From: Paracoccaceae bacterium
GTDB taxonomy: Bacteria > Pseudomonadota > Alphaproteobacteria > Rhodobacterales > Rhodobacteraceae
Assembly (NCBI GenBank): GCA_028875855.1
Contig: JAGWVA010000006.1
Coordinates: 27,340 to 91,339, forward strand
Direction of reading: 5' to 3'
DNA length: 64,000 bases
Part shown: piece by piece, positions 42,846-52,160 of the stretch
How positions within the stretch are numbered: the first letter of the stretch is position 1
Layout: each line of letters starts with the position of its first letter
Notes under the pieces: generated by a model
Told to the model about the DNA's origin: nothing
What the model saw: the letters and a program-made list of their open reading frames with translations, nothing else
Database searches by the model: none
Made by a program: the position numbers and the translations under genes

Positions 42846-43843
42846 GATGTCCCTCCGGCGGCGGTGATGCAATCGGCCGACAACAGCGGCCCGATCGGCT
42901 GATCGAGATCGAGGCGCGAGATCACCCGCCCCAGAAGCGTGGCGACCGAGGCGATCTTCAGCCGCGATCCCAGAACCCTGGCGGCCTCGCCATCGACGCC
43001 CGCCGCATCCGTGACGGTGATGCTGTCGAGCCGGGCGGCGGCCAGCTTTTCGGCGGCGGCCTTTCCCATCAGCGCATGGGTCGCCAGCAGATGAACCCCG
43101 GCCGCGCCATGCGCCCGCACCGCTTCGGCCGCACGCAGCATCGTGTCGCCGCCCACGATCATGTCATCCACGATGAAGACCTGCCGCCCCTCGACCTCGC
43201 CCGCGAAGAGATCGCCCGAGATCACCCCGCCCGAGCGGTATTTCTCCATGAAGCCGAAGCCCGGCGCGATCCCTCCCGCCGCCGCCATCGCGTCGCGCAA
43301 GAGCGCCGCCCGCTTCACCCCGCCGCTGTCGGGCGAGAAGATGACCGGCACCGAACCTGCAGCCCGCGCCGCGATCTCGGCCGAGAACAGCGCCTGCGTG
43401 TCGAGGTTGATCGACCAGATGCGAAAGGCGTTCTGGAAGGATTGCAGGTTATGGATGTCCAGCGTCACGACGCAGTCCGTCCCCATCGCCTCGAAGAGTT
43501 GCGCGACATAGCGGATCGTCACCGGGTCGCGCGGCTTGGTGCGGCGGTCCTTGCGCGCATAGGCCATGTAGGGCACCACCGCCGTCACCCGCCGCGCGCC
43601 GTGATCGCGACAGGTCTGGATGAAGAACAGAAGCCGGCACAGCTTGTCGTTCGCGCTCAGATCCGCATCGCCGTTCAACGAGGACAGCACATAGACATCC
43701 TGCCGGCGGACCGACACCAGAGGCCGTCCCTTGTGCTCGCCCCCCTCGAAGGCGCGCTCTTCATGGGGCGACACGGTAAAGCCGCCCGCCTGCGCGAGGG
43801 CGCGGCCAAGGTCCCGGGAACTGTTGAGGGCAAAGAAACGCAT
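42827..43843 (-). CDS. Ribose-phosphate pyrophosphokinase family protein (probable paralog)
   Basis: SLNGDADLSANDKLCRLLFFIQTCRDHGARRVTAVVPYMAYARKDRRTKPRDPVT; VFIVDDMIVGGDTMLRAAEAVRAHGAAGVHLLATHALM. Confidence 0.92.
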   Translation of the reverse strand: MRFFALNSSRDLGRALAQAGGFTVSPHEERAFEGGEHKGRPLVSVRRQDVYVLSSLNGDADLSANDKLCRLLFFIQTCRDHGARRVTAVVPYMAYARKDRRTKPRDPVTIRYVAQLFEAMGTDCVVTLDIHNLQSFQNAFRIWSINLDTQALFSAEIAARAAGSVPVIFSPDSGGVKRAALLRDAMAAAGGIAPGFGFMEKYRSGGVISGDLFAGEVEGRQVFIVDDMIVGGDTMLRAAEAVRAHGAAGVHLLATHALMGKAAAEKLAAARLDSITVTDAAGVDGEAARVLGSRLKIASVATLLGRVISRLDLDQPIGPLLSADCITAAGGTSCKKIQ

Positions 43844-43948
43844 GGCTCGACGCTCTGCCACCGTCAGCCCTGCGGCAATGACGGCCATCAATGCCCCGCG
43901 CCACACGCTGTGCGAGAAATTCCCTGTGCAATGGCAATGGGGAAGTCC

Positions 43949-44374
43949 ATGCAACTGACACGTATCATCGCCCTCGACCACGCATCTCATGCTGCCGGGG
44001 AGTGGATCAGCGAGATTTCCGACGACCTTGGCTGGACGGACCGGCACCGCTGTTACCGGTTGCTGCGCGCAACCTTGCACGGGGTGCGCGACTACCTTGA
44101 TGTCAACGAGGCCGCAGCCCTTGGCGGGCAACTGCCGACGCTGATCCGGGGCATCTTCTACGAAGATTGGGACCCGAGCACCGGCCCCGCCCCGGAACAG
44201 GACATGGCCGGTTTCCTGGGCCATATCTGCGCCGAGTTCACCGATCCGCCGCTTGCAGACCCCGAGCGTGCGGTCGGCGCCGTGCTCGACCTCATCCGCC
44301 GCAAGATCACGCCAGGCGAATACCGGCAGATGCATGACGCCATGTCGCGCTCGGTGACCGGGATCTGGAAGTGA
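43949..44374 (+). CDS. DUF2267 domain protein
   Basis: WISEISDDLGWTDRHRCYRLLRATLHGVRDYLDVNEAAALGGQLPTLIRGIFYEDWDPS. Confidence 0.85.
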   Translation: MQLTRIIALDHASHAAGEWISEISDDLGWTDRHRCYRLLRATLHGVRDYLDVNEAAALGGQLPTLIRGIFYEDWDPSTGPAPEQDMAGFLGHICAEFTDPPLADPERAVGAVLDLIRRKITPGEYRQMHDAMSRSVTGIWK

Positions 44375-45432
44375 CCGGGGCAAGCCTGGACCTGCCGCGT
44401 TCCGGGTCGCGCGACGGGTCCGGGTCGCAGGCGGAACTGACGGCGACGCTGGCCTTCCTGCGGCGCGTTCTGCATCCGGATCGCGTGATCGAAACCCATG
44501 CCGCCTTCGTCCTTCTGGCCGGCCATCGGGCCTACAAGCTGAAGAAGCCGGTCAACCTCGGCGCCTTCGACCACCGCAGCCTTGCCGCGCGCGAGGCCGC
44601 CTGCCGCGAGGAACTGCGGCTGAACCGCGAGCTTGCCGGCCGGTCGGTCTATCTGGGCCTGCTGCCCGTCACCTCGCCCGGCGGGTCGGTGCTGCAACTG
44701 GGCGGCAGCGGCAGGCTGGTGGACTGGCTCGTGGTGATGCGCCGCCTGCCCGCGCAGCGGATGCTGGATGCGGTGCTGGCAACCGGCGGCCATCCGACGG
44801 CGGAAGAGATCGCGGCGCTGGCCGACGTGCTGATCCGGTTTTACGGGCGGCAAGGCCCCCGGGCCGGAACCGCGGGGCCCTATCTCGCGCATCTGCGGCG
44901 CGAGACAGAGACGAACCGCGCCGCCCTTCTGCACCACCGCAGCGCCCTGCCGGGTGCCGCGCTCGACCGTCTGACCGCCGCAGCGGCAGAGCTTGTCGAG
45001 GCGGCGGCCCCCGCCATCGCCGCGCGCGCCGCGGCCGGCCTGATCCTTGAGGGACACGGCGATCTGCGGCCCGAACATGTCTGCCTGACCCATCCACCGA
45101 CCATCTTCGACCGCGTGGAATTCTCGCCCGCGTTGCGGGTCATCGACATCGGGGACGAGGTGAACACGCTGGCGCTGGAATGCCGCCTGCTGGGCGCGCC
45201 CGAGATCGGCCCGGCGATTGCCGACCGCCTAGCCGCTGCGGGCTTTGCCCCGCTGACCTGTCCGCTCTGGCGCTGTTACACCGTGTTCCGCTGCCTGACC
45301 CGGGCGCGGCTCTGCATCAAGCATCTGGACGAGAGGCCGCCGCGGTCGCCCGAGACATGGCCCCCGCGCGCGATGACCTATCTGGCCGAGGCGGACCGGG
45401 TGCTGACGGCGCCCTGCCAGCCGGGGGCCTGA
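44371..45432 (+). CDS. COG2187-like aminoglycoside phosphotransferase-fold protein
   Basis: ETHAAFVLLAGHRAYKLKKPVNLGAFDHRSLAAREAACREELRLNREL; EGHGDLRPEHVCL. Confidence 0.85.
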   Translation: MTGASLDLPRSGSRDGSGSQAELTATLAFLRRVLHPDRVIETHAAFVLLAGHRAYKLKKPVNLGAFDHRSLAAREAACREELRLNRELAGRSVYLGLLPVTSPGGSVLQLGGSGRLVDWLVVMRRLPAQRMLDAVLATGGHPTAEEIAALADVLIRFYGRQGPRAGTAGPYLAHLRRETETNRAALLHHRSALPGAALDRLTAAAAELVEAAAPAIAARAAAGLILEGHGDLRPEHVCLTHPPTIFDRVEFSPALRVIDIGDEVNTLALECRLLGAPEIGPAIADRLAAAGFAPLTCPLWRCYTVFRCLTRARLCIKHLDERPPRSPETWPPRAMTYLAEADRVLTAPCQPGA

Positions 45433-45441
45433 GCCGGCTGG

Positions 45442-45795
45442 CTACCGGCTCTCCGGGGCGGGGCGGATCACCGTGGTCTCTTCGCCCCAGACGGACACGA
45501 TCACGCCAGAGCTTCCGCGCTTGCGCAGATGCGGCGGGATCAGTTCCACCAGCCGCACGCGGTAGAACTTGCCGGTCTTCACGCCGTCGTGGATCTGCTC
45601 CGCCGCCTCGGGTCCGAGCTGGCCGATGAAGACATGCCGCGGGCGCCTCCGGAAAAAGCCGGGGCGGGCGACCTCGGCCCAGACCTGCACCTGATCGGTT
45701 GCGTCGCCGGGCCGCAATTCAAGGCCCTGCCCCATCGTCAGAAGCCGGTCGTTTCGGGCGTCCAGAAGTTCGGTGCGTTGGATGATCGGGTGCAT
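45442..45795 (-). CDS. Hypothetical protein
   Basis: 117 aa intact ORF in the gap between two supported genes, coding-like composition. Confidence 0.55.
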   Translation of the reverse strand: MHPIIQRTELLDARNDRLLTMGQGLELRPGDATDQVQVWAEVARPGFFRRRPRHVFIGQLGPEAAEQIHDGVKTGKFYRVRLVELIPPHLRKRGSSGVIVSVWGEETTVIRPAPESR

Positions 45796-45912
45796 GGTTC
45801 GGGTCTAATACAGGCCCTTCGGTCCTGCACCCCGAAGCCGCCGACCCTGCCCGGAATCGGCGGCGGACCGCACAAGACGAGGCGGCTTCCCGCCGACGGC
45901 ACCGTCACGGTG

Positions 45913-46308
45913 TCAGCGGAACCGGCCGGATCTTTCCAGAACCTCGATCTGATAACCGTCGGGGTCCGCGACAAAGAAGAACCGCGCGACGACCTCGCCC
46001 GCCGGCGCAAAGGAGACCAGCTTGCGCGGAGACAGCCCCTCGGCTTCGAAGCGGGCGTGTTCGGCGTCCAGATCATCGACGGACACGGCAAGATGACCGT
46101 AGCCGTCGCCCAGCTCATACGGGGCGGTGCGCCCTTTGTTGATGGTCAGCTCAAGCTCGAACCCGCTTTCGGGATTGCTAAGGTAAACCAGCGTGAAATC
46201 CGGGAAATCCAGCCGGTCGGCCACCTTGAGGCCGAAGGCCTTGTCATAGAAGGCGACGGATCGTGCCTCGTCCAGCACGCGGATCATGGAATGGATGGGC
46301 TTGGCCAA
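45913..46308 (-). CDS. gloA: VOC family protein, lactoylglutathione lyase-like
   Basis: HSMIRVLDEARSVAFYDKAFGLKVADRLDFPDFTLVYLSNPES; FVADPDGYQIEVLER; probable TTG start. Confidence 0.88.
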   Translation of the reverse strand: MAKPIHSMIRVLDEARSVAFYDKAFGLKVADRLDFPDFTLVYLSNPESGFELELTINKGRTAPYELGDGYGHLAVSVDDLDAEHARFEAEGLSPRKLVSFAPAGEVVARFFFVADPDGYQIEVLERSGRFR

Positions 46309-46373
46309 GGCTGTCTCCTGCGGATGGTCGCGTCTCAGGGTAAGACCGATCCGCCCGAAGGCAAGCCCGGCCG

Positions 46374-47018
46374 TCAGCCGTTGACGAGGTTCATCGTGCG
46401 GGCAATCAGCGCGGCATGGGTCCGGTTGCGCGCGCCAAGCTTGCGGCAGATCGACCGCATGTGCATCTTGATGGTGACTTCCTTCAGTTCCATGTCGCGC
46501 GCGATTTCCTTGTTGGCGCGACCTTCGCAAAGCGCCACCAGAACGCGGTATTCCTGCGTCGTCAGCTTTACGCCGCCCGCGGCTGCCGGGACCTGCGACG
46601 TCTCCATCATCTTCATCGGCATGTAGATTTCGCCCGAGGCGATGAAGTGGATCGCGTTGACCAACGACCGCGCGGCGAGCGTCTTGGGGATGTAGCCGCG
46701 GGCGCCCATGTCGATGGCGCGCCGCGCAAGATCCATGGACTGGGTGCCGGTCAGGACGACGACGAAGGCGCCATCCGACTTCTCGATTGCGGTTTCCAGA
46801 CCGCTCAGCCCATCCATCCCCGGCATCTGCAGGTCAAGCAGAACGACGTCGTAGGGTGTGGCGGACATCATCGTCAGCGCCTCGGGAAGATCGGAGGCGG
46901 AGTCGACTGATACATCGCCGCCCTCGCGCAGGTAATGCGCGATCGTCTCTCGAACCAACGCGTGATCGTCAGCGATGAGAACGGAAAGCGTAGATGCGCG
47001 AGGTGCAAAGTCTGTCAT
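46374..47018 (-). CDS. NarL/LuxR family response regulator
   Basis: VLIADDHALVRETIAHYL, VVLLDLQMPGMDGL; HTH LTTQEYRVLVALCEGRANKEIARDMELKEVTIKMHMRSICRKLG. Confidence 0.93.
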   Translation of the reverse strand: MTDFAPRASTLSVLIADDHALVRETIAHYLREGGDVSVDSASDLPEALTMMSATPYDVVLLDLQMPGMDGLSGLETAIEKSDGAFVVVLTGTQSMDLARRAIDMGARGYIPKTLAARSLVNAIHFIASGEIYMPMKMMETSQVPAAAGGVKLTTQEYRVLVALCEGRANKEIARDMELKEVTIKMHMRSICRKLGARNRTHAALIARTMNLVNG

Positions 47019-47852
47019 GAGAGTCGTTTTCTGATCATTTCATTAATATATGGTTATTATGGCCCTTTGATCAAAAGATAGAGCCGCGTCAACCAGGAAC
47101 TGTAATCGACCGCTAAACACATGCCAACCGGCACTTATTCCCCATAAGCTCACGGCCCGATGCGCAACAATAGATACGAATGTCGGTATTTAGCTTCTTT
47201 GCCCATCGACAATTACCTTGTGACCGCGCGCGAATCAACCGAAACAGAGTGCCACCGCCCGGCACCGAGATCCGCTGCGGCTGCCGGGAAAACACGCCCC
47301 CGGCCGCGCCATTGACCATCTCGACGATTGACCCAGGAACCATACATGCATGGCCTATACCTGTTTTCGGGTCCCCACGCTGCCTTTCCCGACGCATGTC
47401 GGCCGCGCGACGACCTTCTTTCAAAGGGCGACGGCCGGCCAGACCGTGGTTTCGCAAGGTTCCCGAACCTTGGCCGGGGCAGGCACCTGACGTGAACCGC
47501 ACGGCGAAATGAGGGGAATAGCTCCCCTATAAGATTATATATCTAAGATATTAAATATCCCTTTGTATATATTTTCGGAAATGTCACTCGACCCCAGTTC
47601 TCTCGCGCCGAACTCTCGCGCTGAAACAGATTGATCCGAAATGAAAAATCCCGCGCGCGACGGATGATCGGCTGCCAAAGGAACGCCTTCGCATGCACCT
47701 GTTTACCGCGCCGGAGAAACTGCCTGCCAATCCCGCCGCAGGGGCCAACAGGGTTTCTTCCATCGAAACTGACCCAAGAGATATCCTGCATCTCTTAAGT
47801 ATATATAGCCTTTAGGCGATAAATCATGTAGCGCGTTTCAGACGTCTGTGAG

Positions 47853-48401
47853 ATGGTATTAACCCGGGTGAGCACTGTGATATTGAATCCTCGATCGACA
47901 TCGCGCCTCTTCGTGGCGATCCTTCGGACCGCCTGCGCCATGCTTATCGTCGGCATGCTTGGCGCGGCACTGCCCGCCCGCGCGGCGGACGTGCTGTTGA
48001 AGGTGGACGCCACGGCCGTCGGTGGGCGCACGCTGAGCCTTGATCTTGCCGGGCTCGACGCCCTGCCGCAGGTCAGCTTCAGCTCATCCACCCCTTGGAC
48101 GCAGGGGGTCCACAAATTCTCCGGTCCGGCGCTCAAGACGATCCTCGACCTCGTCGGCGCCAAAAAGGGCATCGCGCTGGCGGTGGCGCTGAACAACTAC
48201 AGCGTCAAGATCCCGGTGAACGAGACCGAGGCCGAAGCGCCGGTCGTCGTCACGCGGATCGACGACAAGACATACGGGGTGCGCGACAAGGGGCCGCTCT
48301 GGGTGCTTTACCCCTTCGACAGCAGCCCCAAATACCGAACCGAAGTGAACGACGCACGCAGCATCTGGCAACTCACGAAACTGACCGTAGTCCCACAGTG
48401 A
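47853..48401 (+). CDS. Secreted protein resembling a molybdopterin-binding (SUOX-fold) domain
   Basis: Signal peptide; SLDLAGLDALPQVSFSSSTPWTQGVHKFSGPALKTILDLVGA, GPLWVLYPFDSSPKYRTEVNDARSIWQLTKLTV. Confidence 0.65.
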   Translation: MVLTRVSTVILNPRSTSRLFVAILRTACAMLIVGMLGAALPARAADVLLKVDATAVGGRTLSLDLAGLDALPQVSFSSSTPWTQGVHKFSGPALKTILDLVGAKKGIALAVALNNYSVKIPVNETEAEAPVVVTRIDDKTYGVRDKGPLWVLYPFDSSPKYRTEVNDARSIWQLTKLTVVPQ

Positions 48402-50977
48402 CGACGCTTGTGCAGAAACTGTTGAAAGGACTGGGCGCCCCGAAGACCGGGCGCCTTGTTCCTTTTATCATCCTTGTTCCGGCCGCGATCGGCATCCTGA
48501 CGCTCGTGACCTTCATGGCGCGCATCAACGCGCAGATCGAACTGCAACGGACGGCCATCTCGGGCAATCTCACGTGGGAAGTCAGCCAGCTCGAGGTCGA
48601 TCTTCTGAATTTCCAGAACGCCGTGAACCAGGCGCGCGAGGATGGCATGACCATTCCCCACGACGCGCTGCAACGCGTGCGCAGGTACTACGACATCCTC
48701 TACAGCCGCGTGGCGATGCTGAAGGCGCGGCAATACCGGGAACTGTTGATGCCGGGCGACCCCTATCTGGGCGGGATCAGCAAGGACACGACCTATATTC
48801 TCAGTCTCGGCAACATGATGGACGGCTCGGACGCCGCCTTGTCGGCGTCGCTTGACGCCATAGACGCGCGGCTGTCGGAAGTTCATGCCCATATCCGCGA
48901 CAGCGTCGTGGCCACGCTGCAAAGCCTGATCCACGCGGCCGAGGACAAGCGGCTGGCGATCCAGAACCTTCTGGGCACCTTCACCCTGATCACGGCGCTG
49001 CTGATCCTGACGCTGGTGACGGCGGCCGTCGCCCTGATCATGCTGACCCGGACGGCGCGGCGCAGGGCGCTGGAAAGCGAACGGATTTCGGCTCACCTTC
49101 GGATGACCATCGAGGCCTCTCCCGATGCGGTGATCGTCGCGGACGAGGGTGGCCATGTCCTTGAGTTCAACAGCGCGGCCGAGGCGATCTTTGGCCATCT
49201 GCGGACTGATGCGCTGACGGCGCGGGTGATCGATCTGGGCATCGCGCGCGAGCTGGGCGACATCTGCCACCGCACCCGCAGCGAGCCCGCCCAGAACGGC
49301 TTCGTCGTGAAGGGGGCTGTGATGACCGGCCTGCGCCGCGACGGCAGCGCCTTCCCGCTGGAAACCACCATCGCCGCCGAACACGATCTGAACGGCGAAA
49401 AGCTCTACATCTGCTTCATGCGCGACATCTCCCCGCAGGTCGAGGCCGAACGCGGCCTGCGCGATGCCCGGGACGCGGCGCTGAAAAGCGAACAGGCCAA
49501 GTCGCGCTTCCTTGGCGTCATGAGCCACGAGATGCGGACGCCGCTTACCGGCGTCATCGCGGCGCTCGAGATGCTGCGGGATGCCTGCGTGCAGCCCGCG
49601 CACGAAGACTTCCTGCGCATCGCCCGCAGCTGCGCCCGCACCGCGCTGGAACAGGTCGAGGATCTCCTGGAAATCACGCGGCTCGATCAACCGACCCTGC
49701 GGGAAACGGCCACAAGCTTCGACCTTGTCGGCCAGATCCACGAGATCGTCGATCAGTATCGGCCCCTGGCCGAGCAGCGGGGCAACACGCTGACCTGCGA
49801 CGTCAGCGGCCTTGGCGACGGGCGCTTCGTCTCGTTCCGCCGCAGCATCGGACGGGTCGTCATGAACCTGCTCAGCAACGCCACGAAATTCACCCGCGAC
49901 GGCTCCATTCGTCTGGTTGCCACCTTCACGCCGGATGCGGCGCAGGGCGGGGCGCTGACGATCAGCGTGACGGATACGGGCATCGGCATACCGGCCGAAA
50001 TGCAGGACCGCATCTTCGAGAATTTCGAGACGGGCGATGCCTCCTATACCCGGCCGAACACCGGCACGGGCCTCGGCCTCGGCATCGTGCGGCTTGCGGT
50101 CGAGAAGATGGGCGGCACGATTGCCCTCGACAGCACGCCCGGCAAGGGAAGCCGGTTCGAGATCCGCATCCCCGTCTCCCGCGCGACGCCTGAACAGGCC
50201 ATGCCCACCGTGCGCCCTGCCAGCACGGCGGTCGAACACCAGCCTGCCGGCACGGGCCAGCGTCAGACCGTGCTTCTGGTCGAGGACAACGGCATCAACC
50301 GCACGATGATCCGGCGGATGATCGAACGCGCCGGCCATGCGGTGACCGAGGCCGGCAACGGCGCGGAGGCCGTCGCCGCCGCTGCAGGCCAAGCCTTCGA
50401 CGTGATCTTCATGGATGTCAGCATGCCCGTCATGGACGGCTTGCAGGCAACGCGCGAAATCCGCGCGGCCGGAGGACGGCAGCGCATCATCGGCCTGACC
50501 GCCCATGTCCTGCCCCAGCAGCGCAGCGAATGCCTTGAGGCCGGGATGGACGAGGTCGAGGCCAAACCCATCACCCTCGCCCGGATCGATGCCTTGCTGG
50601 GGGGCGCGCCGGCACCGGTCGCGGCCAGCGAACTGCTCGACCCCACCGTCCTGTCCGAAGCGTGCGAAATGCTTGGCCCCGAGATGATGGACAAGACGCT
50701 GCGTCTGGTCTTCGACGAGACGCAAGCCGTCCTGTCCGCGCTCGACGCCCATAAGGGAGAGGCCCCCGAGGATCTCGCCCGCGCGGTGCACCGGCTGGCG
50801 GGATCGGTCGGCATGGTGGGGGCAACCGCCGCCGCCCGGGCACTGTCCGAGGTCGAGGGCGCGCTGCTCGCGCGCGAGGGTGCCCAGCCCGTCGGGCCTT
50901 CGGTCGCACGGCTGAAGGATGTCTGGCAGCGCACCCATGACGCCCTGCAGGCGCCGATCGCCGCGCAGGGCCGCTAG
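48398..50977 (+). CDS. Hybrid sensor histidine kinase (TM sensor-PAS-HisKA-HATPase-REC-Hpt)
   Basis: GTG start; MSHEMRTPLTGVI, VMNLLSNATKFT, GTGLGLGIVRLAVEKMGG, VLLVEDNGINRTMIRRMIERAGH, Hpt LARAVHRLAGSVGMVGA. Confidence 0.94.
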   Translation: MTTLVQKLLKGLGAPKTGRLVPFIILVPAAIGILTLVTFMARINAQIELQRTAISGNLTWEVSQLEVDLLNFQNAVNQAREDGMTIPHDALQRVRRYYDILYSRVAMLKARQYRELLMPGDPYLGGISKDTTYILSLGNMMDGSDAALSASLDAIDARLSEVHAHIRDSVVATLQSLIHAAEDKRLAIQNLLGTFTLITALLILTLVTAAVALIMLTRTARRRALESERISAHLRMTIEASPDAVIVADEGGHVLEFNSAAEAIFGHLRTDALTARVIDLGIARELGDICHRTRSEPAQNGFVVKGAVMTGLRRDGSAFPLETTIAAEHDLNGEKLYICFMRDISPQVEAERGLRDARDAALKSEQAKSRFLGVMSHEMRTPLTGVIAALEMLRDACVQPAHEDFLRIARSCARTALEQVEDLLEITRLDQPTLRETATSFDLVGQIHEIVDQYRPLAEQRGNTLTCDVSGLGDGRFVSFRRSIGRVVMNLLSNATKFTRDGSIRLVATFTPDAAQGGALTISVTDTGIGIPAEMQDRIFENFETGDASYTRPNTGTGLGLGIVRLAVEKMGGTIALDSTPGKGSRFEIRIPVSRATPEQAMPTVRPASTAVEHQPAGTGQRQTVLLVEDNGINRTMIRRMIERAGHAVTEAGNGAEAVAAAAGQAFDVIFMDVSMPVMDGLQATREIRAAGGRQRIIGLTAHVLPQQRSECLEAGMDEVEAKPITLARIDALLGGAPAPVAASELLDPTVLSEACEMLGPEMMDKTLRLVFDETQAVLSALDAHKGEAPEDLARAVHRLAGSVGMVGATAAARALSEVEGALLAREGAQPVGPSVARLKDVWQRTHDALQAPIAAQGR

Positions 50978-50980
50978 GCC

Positions 50981-51643
50981 TCAGGCGTCGCGGCGAACCT
51001 TGCCGCTGCGCGGGCCGCGCCCTTGCCGGCGCGCGGCGACACCCGACAGCGCGCGCCATATCCCGACCACGCCCGCCCCCGCCAGCGCGCCCACCAGCCC
51101 GCCCGCAAGAATATCGCCAAGATAGTGCCATTGGCCAAGCATGAGCGCCCCCGCCATCACGGCAAAACCCGCCAGCATCACCAGGCGCAACCGGGGATAG
51201 AAGCTCCACATGACCGCCACGACCGAAGCCGCCTGCACCGAATGCCCCGAGGGGAAGGACTGGTAGGGCGAGCCGGACCGCAACCAGTGGAACCCGCTGA
51301 CATGCCCGCGCAATGCGACGCTTGGCACCACCCGGCCAAAGATCGGTTTGAGGACATCCTCCGTGACGTAAAGGCTCGTCAACAGCGCGACCGCGGCGAG
51401 GCTGCCCGCCACCAGCCAGCGGGGAAGCGGCCGCCCCGCCACCATCACCGCCAGCCCGAGGAACAGCACGGCCAGCGAAATCCCCGGCAGGATCGGCAGG
51501 CCCAGCGGCTTGCTGCGAAACAGCGCCCGCGCCACGTCGAAGCGCGCCAGCGCGCGCGCCAGCGGCATGTCGATCCAGAGCACGGCCACAACGATGGCAA
51601 TCAGCACTAGTGCGACAAGGCCGAGGGCGCGGGAAATGGTCAT
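50981..51643 (-). CDS. PAP2 family phosphatase
   Basis: SYQSFPSGHSVQAASVVAVM-type motif (SGSPYQSFPSGHSVQ), multi-TM, HYLGDILAGGLVG. Confidence 0.9.
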   Translation of the reverse strand: MTISRALGLVALVLIAIVVAVLWIDMPLARALARFDVARALFRSKPLGLPILPGISLAVLFLGLAVMVAGRPLPRWLVAGSLAAVALLTSLYVTEDVLKPIFGRVVPSVALRGHVSGFHWLRSGSPYQSFPSGHSVQAASVVAVMWSFYPRLRLVMLAGFAVMAGALMLGQWHYLGDILAGGLVGALAGAGVVGIWRALSGVAARRQGRGPRSGKVRRDA

Positions 51644-51832
51644 GTGTCGTGCGTCGCTTCAGCCAGGAGTTTCACAGGAGCTAAGCCGTCCCGACCGGAA
51701 GATCAATTCGCGCCGCCCCGGTTTCCCGTCACAATTCCACAACCGATGGCCGGACCGCATGCGCAAGCTGGCTTCGGCGCGGCCGATGCGGAATGGGGCG
51801 GCTGGGGCGGCGGGGGCAGACGGGTCCATGCG

Positions 51833-52126
51833 TCAGCGCGGCTCGCCCCGGCCTTTCGCGGGCCGCCGCGGCGCACCGTGAGGCCCGTCCGGCTCGGCGC
51901 CAAGCGCCCGCAACGCCGACAGGATTTCCGGCATGAGATCGTCGTCGCGGCCCGGCATGCCTTCGGATTCCGCCTGTTCGACCTCTTGCGCATCATAGGC
52001 CCACCGGCGCAGCACATCGACCTTTTCCGCCGGGCCGAGCGTGCGATCCGCCAGAACCGCAGCCGGCCGGTCGAAGACATCGGCGGGATCGACAAGCGCC
52101 CGGTTCAGGCGTGCCCGGTCGGTCAT
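51833..52126 (-). CDS. Hypothetical protein
   Basis: 97 aa; LADRTLGPAEKVDVLRRWAYDAQEVEQAESEGMPGRDDDLMPEILSALRALG. Confidence 0.6.
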   Translation of the reverse strand: MTDRARLNRALVDPADVFDRPAAVLADRTLGPAEKVDVLRRWAYDAQEVEQAESEGMPGRDDDLMPEILSALRALGAEPDGPHGAPRRPAKGRGEPR

Positions 52127-52160
52127 GGGGTCCTCCGGTTTCGTGCGGGGACGCGCGCGG

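Noticed and set aside
47113-47791. Short ORFs (47113-47502, 47543-47791) in the AT-rich gap
   Set aside because: No signal peptide, RBS or motif, and composition does not look coding.
48308-50938. 876-aa minus-strand ORF
   Set aside because: Antisense to the hybrid histidine kinase, no family motif.
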